From Acidobacteriota bacterium (GTDB taxonomy: Bacteria > Acidobacteriota > Terriglobia > Terriglobales > Acidobacteriaceae): a stretch of 10,416 nt of DNA. Shown in pieces: positions 6,033-10,416 of the stretch. A program made the position numbers and the translations under genes. The stretch covers positions 1 to 10,416 of the forward strand of contig JAJZDO010000397.1 of NCBI GenBank assembly GCA_021805955.1, given 5' to 3'. Position 1 is the first letter of the stretch. Each line of letters starts with the position of its first letter. Below the pieces are notes generated by a model. The model was not told the DNA's origin, searched no databases, and saw nothing but the letters and a program-made list of their open reading frames with translations.

Positions 6033-7295
6033 ATGAATCGATATTGGAATTGCATTGCAGCAGTATTAGCCGCATCGCTGATCGCGCTTGCCGGATGCAA
6101 GTCAAAGGATGAAGCAGTGACGCCGAACGTCACGGTACAACTGGCCGCAGTGACGACTGGAGACATTGCCGAGACGGTTGAGTCCGACGCAGTATTAACG
6201 CCAGTTGCCGAAGCGGCGATCCAACCGAAGGTGACTTCGCCGGTAGAGCATTTTCTGGTGCAGCGCGGAGATCGCGTGACGAAAGGTCAGCTTTTGCTGA
6301 CGCTGGAGAACAAGGATCTGGCCAGTGTGGCACAGGATAATGAAGGCGCATACGAGGCGGCACAGGCGGAGTATGTGACGCAGATGAAATCAAGCGTCCC
6401 TGAGGATTTCACTCGCGCTGCTTATGACCTGAAGCAGGCGCAAGCGGACTTTGACCTGAACAAGAGCATCGTCGCGGCGCGACAGAAACTCTTCCAGCAG
6501 GGTGCGATTCCAGGGCGTGATCTGGACACGGCGCGGAATGCGTTTTTGCAGGCGCAGGCGACGCTGGAGCTGGCGCAGGCGCATTACAAGGCGATGCAGA
6601 CGGCGACGCACGAAGCCAAGATTCAGGCGGCGCATGGTGAATTGCAATCGGCGTCTGGAAGGCTTGCAAATGCGAAGGCGATGCTGAGCTACACGGAGAT
6701 TCGCAGCCCGATTGATGGCTTTGTGACAGATCGCCCGCTCTTTGACGGCGAGACGGCGCAGGCGGGGACCCCGGTAATTACGGTGATGGATACAGGGGTT
6801 CTGATTGCAAAGGTCCATATTGCAGAGAAGCAGGTAATGCAGATTGGAGTCGGTTCGGCGGCAACGCTGACTGTGCCAGGAATGGATGAGCCGTATCCGG
6901 CGAAAGTTTCGTTGATTAGCCCGGCACTGGATGCGGGCAGCTCGACGGTCGAGGTGTGGGTGCGCGCGGAAAATTCGCATCAGGCGCTGAAGGCGGGAAC
7001 TCCGGTGCATGTGACGATCACGGGAAAGATGGTCTCTCATGCAACGATCCTTCCTTTGGAGGCGTTGCAGACGGCGGAGAATGGATCGCACTTCGTGATG
7101 ATGGTGAGCGACAAAAATACGGCGCTGAAAAAGCCCGTGACCGTGGGCATCCAAACAAAAACCCGCGCACAGATTGTTTCCGGCGTGACAGCGAATGACA
7201 AGGTGATTGCGATGGGCGGCTACGCGCTCGATCCAGACACCCCCGTGACGGTGGCAGTGGCGAGAGACGACAAGGCCGACGGAGACAAAGAGTGA
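6033..7295 (+). CDS. RND efflux periplasmic adaptor (membrane-fusion lipoprotein)
   Basis: A 420-residue HlyD/AcrA-type adaptor joining the inner-membrane pump to the outer-membrane duct. The N-terminus is a lipoprotein signal peptide with lipobox LAGC, making C22 the acylated residue; the following Lys-Ser-Lys is not the Asp inner-membrane retention signal, but that rule is derived from enterics. The first half of the lipoyl domain lies at about 60-90 (VTSPVEHFLVQRGDRVTKGQ). A long coiled-coil hairpin runs from about 95 to 215, rich in Ala, Gln and Glu. The second lipoyl half (YTEIRSPIDGFVTDR) follows, then the beta-barrel and membrane-proximal domains to the C-terminus. The gene sits three bases after the TolC stop with no strong Shine-Dalgarno, suggesting coupling, and its TGA overlaps the permease ATG by one base. 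A short acidic and lysine-rich tail (ARDDKADGDKE) ends it. Confidence 0.95.
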   Translation: MNRYWNCIAAVLAASLIALAGCKSKDEAVTPNVTVQLAAVTTGDIAETVESDAVLTPVAEAAIQPKVTSPVEHFLVQRGDRVTKGQLLLTLENKDLASVAQDNEGAYEAAQAEYVTQMKSSVPEDFTRAAYDLKQAQADFDLNKSIVAARQKLFQQGAIPGRDLDTARNAFLQAQATLELAQAHYKAMQTATHEAKIQAAHGELQSASGRLANAKAMLSYTEIRSPIDGFVTDRPLFDGETAQAGTPVITVMDTGVLIAKVHIAEKQVMQIGVGSAATLTVPGMDEPYPAKVSLISPALDAGSSTVEVWVRAENSHQALKAGTPVHVTITGKMVSHATILPLEALQTAENGSHFVMMVSDKNTALKKPVTVGIQTKTRAQIVSGVTANDKVIAMGGYALDPDTPVTVAVARDDKADGDKE

Positions 7296-10200
7296 TGATG
7301 CGATCTGACGCACAGGGTTCTGGCCGACAGGAGGAATCGTTCTGGCTTGATCGGCTGAAGATGCCCATCTTCTTTTTTCTAACTGCGCTGACGCTGGTCG
7401 GTGCATATGCTGCGTTACAAGTGCCGATTTCGGTTTTTCCTGAGACGAATTTTCCGCGCATTCTGATCTCGATTGACAATGGCGTGATGCCGGTTGAGCA
7501 GATGCAGGTGACGATTACGCGACCGATTGAGGACGCGGTGAACAGCGTTCCAGGACTGCAACTGGTGCGCAGTACGACGAGCCGCGGATCTGCGGAAGTG
7601 GATCTCTTTTTCGGCTGGAACTCCGACATGTGGCTCACGCTCGAACTGGTGAACGGGGCAATTTCACGCGTACAGCAGGAGCTTCCGTCGACAGTGCGCA
7701 TCACCACGGACAGGCTGATGTTTTCTTCGTTTCCAATTCTTGGTTATGCGCTGGTTACGGATGCAAGCGCTCCGAAGAATCTGTCGCAGTCCGATCTGTG
7801 GGAGATGGCGACGTATGAGCTGAAGCCGCCGCTGAATCGGGTGAACGGCGTCAGTTCCGTGATTGTGCAGGGCGGTCAGGTGCCGGAGTATCACATCCTG
7901 CCGAATATGGCGGCGCTGGAAGCTGATGACGTAACCATCTCCGACATTGTGAATGGAGTGGATGCGTCGAACCTCATCGACTCACCGGGATTGTATGAGG
8001 ATCATCACGAACTGATTCTGGGTCTCGTTGGATCGCAGGCGCATGGCCTGAATGACCTGAAAAATCTGGTGCTGAAGACGACACCTGCGGGCGCGCCGAT
8101 TCATGTGTCGGACGTGGCGCAGGTGGTGAAAGCGCCGATGCCGATCTACACCATTGTGACGGCAAACGGGAAACCGGCTGTGCTGCTGAGTATACGCAGG
8201 CAGTTGAAATCCAACACCGTGAAAGTGGCGGACAACGTGACTGCCGAGATTGCCACGCTCGAGAAAAAACTTCCGCCCGGCGTGCGCCTGATTCCGTTTT
8301 ACGATCAGTCGGGGCTGGTGCGGGAGTCAATCAAAAGCGTGCGCGACGCAATCCTGATCGGGCTGCTGCTGGCCTGCGTGGTGCTCTATCTGTTTCTGCG
8401 CGATTGGCGTTCTTCGCTTGTGGCTGGACTGGTGATTCCGGTGACGGTCGCGGTGACGATTCTCTTTCAGTGGATCATCGGGCAGACCTTTAATCTGATG
8501 ACCCTGGGCGGACTGGCCGCCGCGATCGGGCTGGTGATTGACGATGCAATTGTGGTGGTGGAAGCGATTGTGGTGCGTCGCGATCGAGGAGAATCGCGCA
8601 TCGAAGCGGTGCGCGGGACATTTGACGAAATCACGATTCCGCTGATCGGTTCGACGATCACGCCAGTGGTGGTCTTTGTGCCGCTCATCACGGTCTCCGG
8701 CGTGACGGGAACATTTTTTCGCGCGCTGGCGGTGACGATGACGGCTGCGTTGCTGACTTCCCTGCTGCTGGCGCTGACGTGGACTCCGGCGCTGTCTCTG
8801 GTGCTGCTTCGTTCGCGCGGTACTTCGGCACCGGAGATTGCGGCAGAGAACAAATCCCCGGACCGAGGTGTAGAGCATGTGGGGGCAATACTGCAGCGAC
8901 TGCTGATCGCGCATTCCAGAGCCTTGCACTGGGTATTGAAGCGTCCGCTTGCGCTGGGCGGAATTTGCCTGCTGATTGTGCTCGGCGGGTATCTAAGCTA
9001 CTCGCATCTTGGCTCTGATCTGTTGCCGGAGATGGACGAAGGCGGATTCATTCTCGATTACGTTGCACCGTCTGGCAGTTCGTTGACCGAGACAAATCGG
9101 ATGCTCGAACAGGTGGAAGCAATTTTGCAGGCGACACCGGAGGTGGAGATTACCTCGCGGCGCACAGGGCTACAACTGGGACTGGCCGCTGTGACGGAGG
9201 CCAACTATGGCGACTTCACCGTGAAGCTGAAGAACAAACGCAGCCGGTCGATCTACGCGATCATGGCCGATGTCCGGCGCAGAGTGAGGACTCAGGTTCC
9301 GGCTCTTGATGTTGAGTTCACACAGGTTTTGCAGGACAACATTGGAGATCTGTCGAACTCGCCGGAGCCAATTCAGGTGAAGCTCTTTTGCAATGACCAG
9401 AGCCTGCTGAACAAGCTGGGACCGGAGGTGGAAAAAACGATTGCGTCGATTCCGGGGGTGGTGGACACGGAAAACGGAATCGACAACACGGTGAGCGGTC
9501 CGGCGACGAACTTTGAAGTCAGCCCGGTACTGGCAAGCCATTACGGATTCACTCCGGCCGAAGTTATTGCCGATTCGACGGCAATCATGGACGGGCTGCC
9601 GGCAAACAATCCGATCATCAGCAATGACCGCCCGTATACGGTGCGCGTGCGGTTGCCAGAAGAAAATCGCACGTCGCTCGAAGCGATTCGCGATACAGTT
9701 TTCAATTCGTCGAGCGGGCACACGGCTACGCTCGGATCGCTGACTCAGATCACTGAACTGCCGCCGCAGAACGAAATTTACCGCGAAAATTTGCAGCAGT
9801 TGATCGTCGTGACCGGGCGGCTGGAGGGTTCTGACCTGGGCGGAACAATGGTGAAAGTGCGGCAGGCCGTGAAGGCGATGCACCTGCCTCCGAATGTGCG
9901 TGTCGAGTATGGCGGCACGTACCAGGAGCAGCAGAAATCATTTGGAGAGTTGCTGCGTGTGCTGGCGCTGGCGCTGATTCTGGTCTTCGGAGTTCTGCTG
10001 CTGGAGTTTCGGAATTTTTCCGCTCCTACGGCGATCCTGACCAGTTCCCTGCTCTCAGTGGCTGGTGTAGTCTTCGCGCTGCTGGTGACCAATACGACTT
10101 TCAACGTCGCAAGCTTCATGGCCGTCATCATGGTGATTGGCATTGTGGCAAAGAACGGGATACTACTGCTCGATGCGGACGAGAAATTCCGCAAACTGGG

Positions 10201-10416
10201 AATTGCGCCGGAGGAAGCAATGGTCGAAGCGGCGCGGCGCAGGCTGCGACCGATTCTGATGACGGCGATTGCAGCCATCTGCGGCATGCTGCCGCTGGCC
10301 TTTGCCATCGGCTCCGGATCGCAGATGCTGCAACCGCTGGCAATTGGCGTGATTGGCGGGCTGACGGTCTCGGTTGCGCTTTCGGTTTTCGTCACGCCGA
10401 CTGTCTACTACTGGAT
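7295..10416 (+). CDS. RND-family efflux permease, HAE-like, 3' end cut by window
   Basis: A proton-driven inner-membrane transporter that works as a trimer. 1040 residues are visible; family length is about 1030-1070, so only a short tail is missing. TM1 is at about 24-42, followed by a large periplasmic loop with the (T)RPIEDAVN and STTSRGSAEV segments; TM2 begins near 352, TM7 near 551 followed by LLPEMDEGGF, and TM8-12 fill the C-terminal end. The proton-relay residues are present: D416-D417 in IGLVIDDAIVVVE, K953 in GIVAKNGILLLD, and R985 in RRLRPILMT, corresponding to D407/D408, K940 and R971 of AcrB. CusA-type metal pumps have a single Asp here and lack the Lys, so an organic substrate is more likely, although TM1 and the first loop look CusA/CzcA-like. 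The start ATG shares one base with the adaptor's stop; a second ATG follows directly. GGAG lies about ten bases upstream. Confidence 0.95.
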   Translation, partial: MMRSDAQGSGRQEESFWLDRLKMPIFFFLTALTLVGAYAALQVPISVFPETNFPRILISIDNGVMPVEQMQVTITRPIEDAVNSVPGLQLVRSTTSRGSAEVDLFFGWNSDMWLTLELVNGAISRVQQELPSTVRITTDRLMFSSFPILGYALVTDASAPKNLSQSDLWEMATYELKPPLNRVNGVSSVIVQGGQVPEYHILPNMAALEADDVTISDIVNGVDASNLIDSPGLYEDHHELILGLVGSQAHGLNDLKNLVLKTTPAGAPIHVSDVAQVVKAPMPIYTIVTANGKPAVLLSIRRQLKSNTVKVADNVTAEIATLEKKLPPGVRLIPFYDQSGLVRESIKSVRDAILIGLLLACVVLYLFLRDWRSSLVAGLVIPVTVAVTILFQWIIGQTFNLMTLGGLAAAIGLVIDDAIVVVEAIVVRRDRGESRIEAVRGTFDEITIPLIGSTITPVVVFVPLITVSGVTGTFFRALAVTMTAALLTSLLLALTWTPALSLVLLRSRGTSAPEIAAENKSPDRGVEHVGAILQRLLIAHSRALHWVLKRPLALGGICLLIVLGGYLSYSHLGSDLLPEMDEGGFILDYVAPSGSSLTETNRMLEQVEAILQATPEVEITSRRTGLQLGLAAVTEANYGDFTVKLKNKRSRSIYAIMADVRRRVRTQVPALDVEFTQVLQDNIGDLSNSPEPIQVKLFCNDQSLLNKLGPEVEKTIASIPGVVDTENGIDNTVSGPATNFEVSPVLASHYGFTPAEVIADSTAIMDGLPANNPIISNDRPYTVRVRLPEENRTSLEAIRDTVFNSSSGHTATLGSLTQITELPPQNEIYRENLQQLIVVTGRLEGSDLGGTMVKVRQAVKAMHLPPNVRVEYGGTYQEQQKSFGELLRVLALALILVFGVLLLEFRNFSAPTAILTSSLLSVAGVVFALLVTNTTFNVASFMAVIMVIGIVAKNGILLLDADEKFRKLGIAPEEAMVEAARRRLRPILMTAIAAICGMLPLAFAIGSGSQMLQPLAIGVIGGLTVSVALSVFVTPTVYYW

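Noticed and set aside
6390..7406. 338-codon minus-strand ORF over the adaptor gene
   Set aside because: It is extremely rich in Arg, His and Leu, which is the antisense signature of the Ala/Gln-rich coiled-coil coding region; no domain is visible.
9170..9883. 237-codon minus-strand ORF over the permease gene
   Set aside because: It is antisense to conserved permease sequence and has no features of its own.
7295..10416. Annotation of the permease as a CusA/CzcA metal pump
   Set aside because: The Asp pair and the Lys of the proton relay match AcrB-type pumps; CusA-type pumps differ at these positions.

Overview
The window looks like chromosomal DNA of a Gram-negative bacterium. The evidence is a lipoprotein membrane-fusion protein, a TolC-type outer-membrane factor and an RND pump encoded together. 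Moderate-to-high GC content, the kinase H-box variant HELKTA and the mix of genes suggest an acidobacterium (Terriglobia-like). That assignment is an inference from protein style, not a measurement.

Left part, minus strand (1-2117): two genes point leftwards. The first (1080-2117) encodes an exported beta-propeller protein of the YVTN/YncE type. The second (starting at 1010 and leaving the window at base 1) encodes a GT-B fold, family 4 glycosyltransferase. They lie in the same reading frame with only a short gap, so they are probably co-transcribed.

Centre (2118-2426): a 309-base divergent intergenic region with no convincing gene. It holds a weak promoter candidate for the leftward genes, a heptamer direct repeat and a small dyad. 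Next to the rightward genes it holds a tandem hexamer box (CTTCAG-N5-CTTCAG) and a -10 element so close to the response-regulator ATG that the mRNA may be leaderless.

Right part, plus strand (2427-10416): a five-gene cluster. It encodes an OmpR-type response regulator, a membrane sensor histidine kinase (ATGA overlap), a TolC-like outer-membrane factor, a periplasmic lipoprotein adaptor, and an RND permease cut by the window's right edge only a few residues from its expected end. The arrangement reads as a two-component system controlling its own tripartite efflux pump. A copy of the regulator-promoter box recurs in the 76-base gap before the TolC gene, suggesting that the regulator activates both its own transcription and that of the pump. 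The permease carries the Asp-Asp and Lys residues of proton-driven drug pumps (HAE type) rather than the pattern of CusA-type metal pumps, so the substrate is more likely an organic compound than a metal, though it cannot be named from sequence.

No tRNA, rRNA, CRISPR array, insertion sequence or phage gene was seen. Apart from the regulatory pattern, this is a recognisable efflux locus rather than a clearly new type of system.
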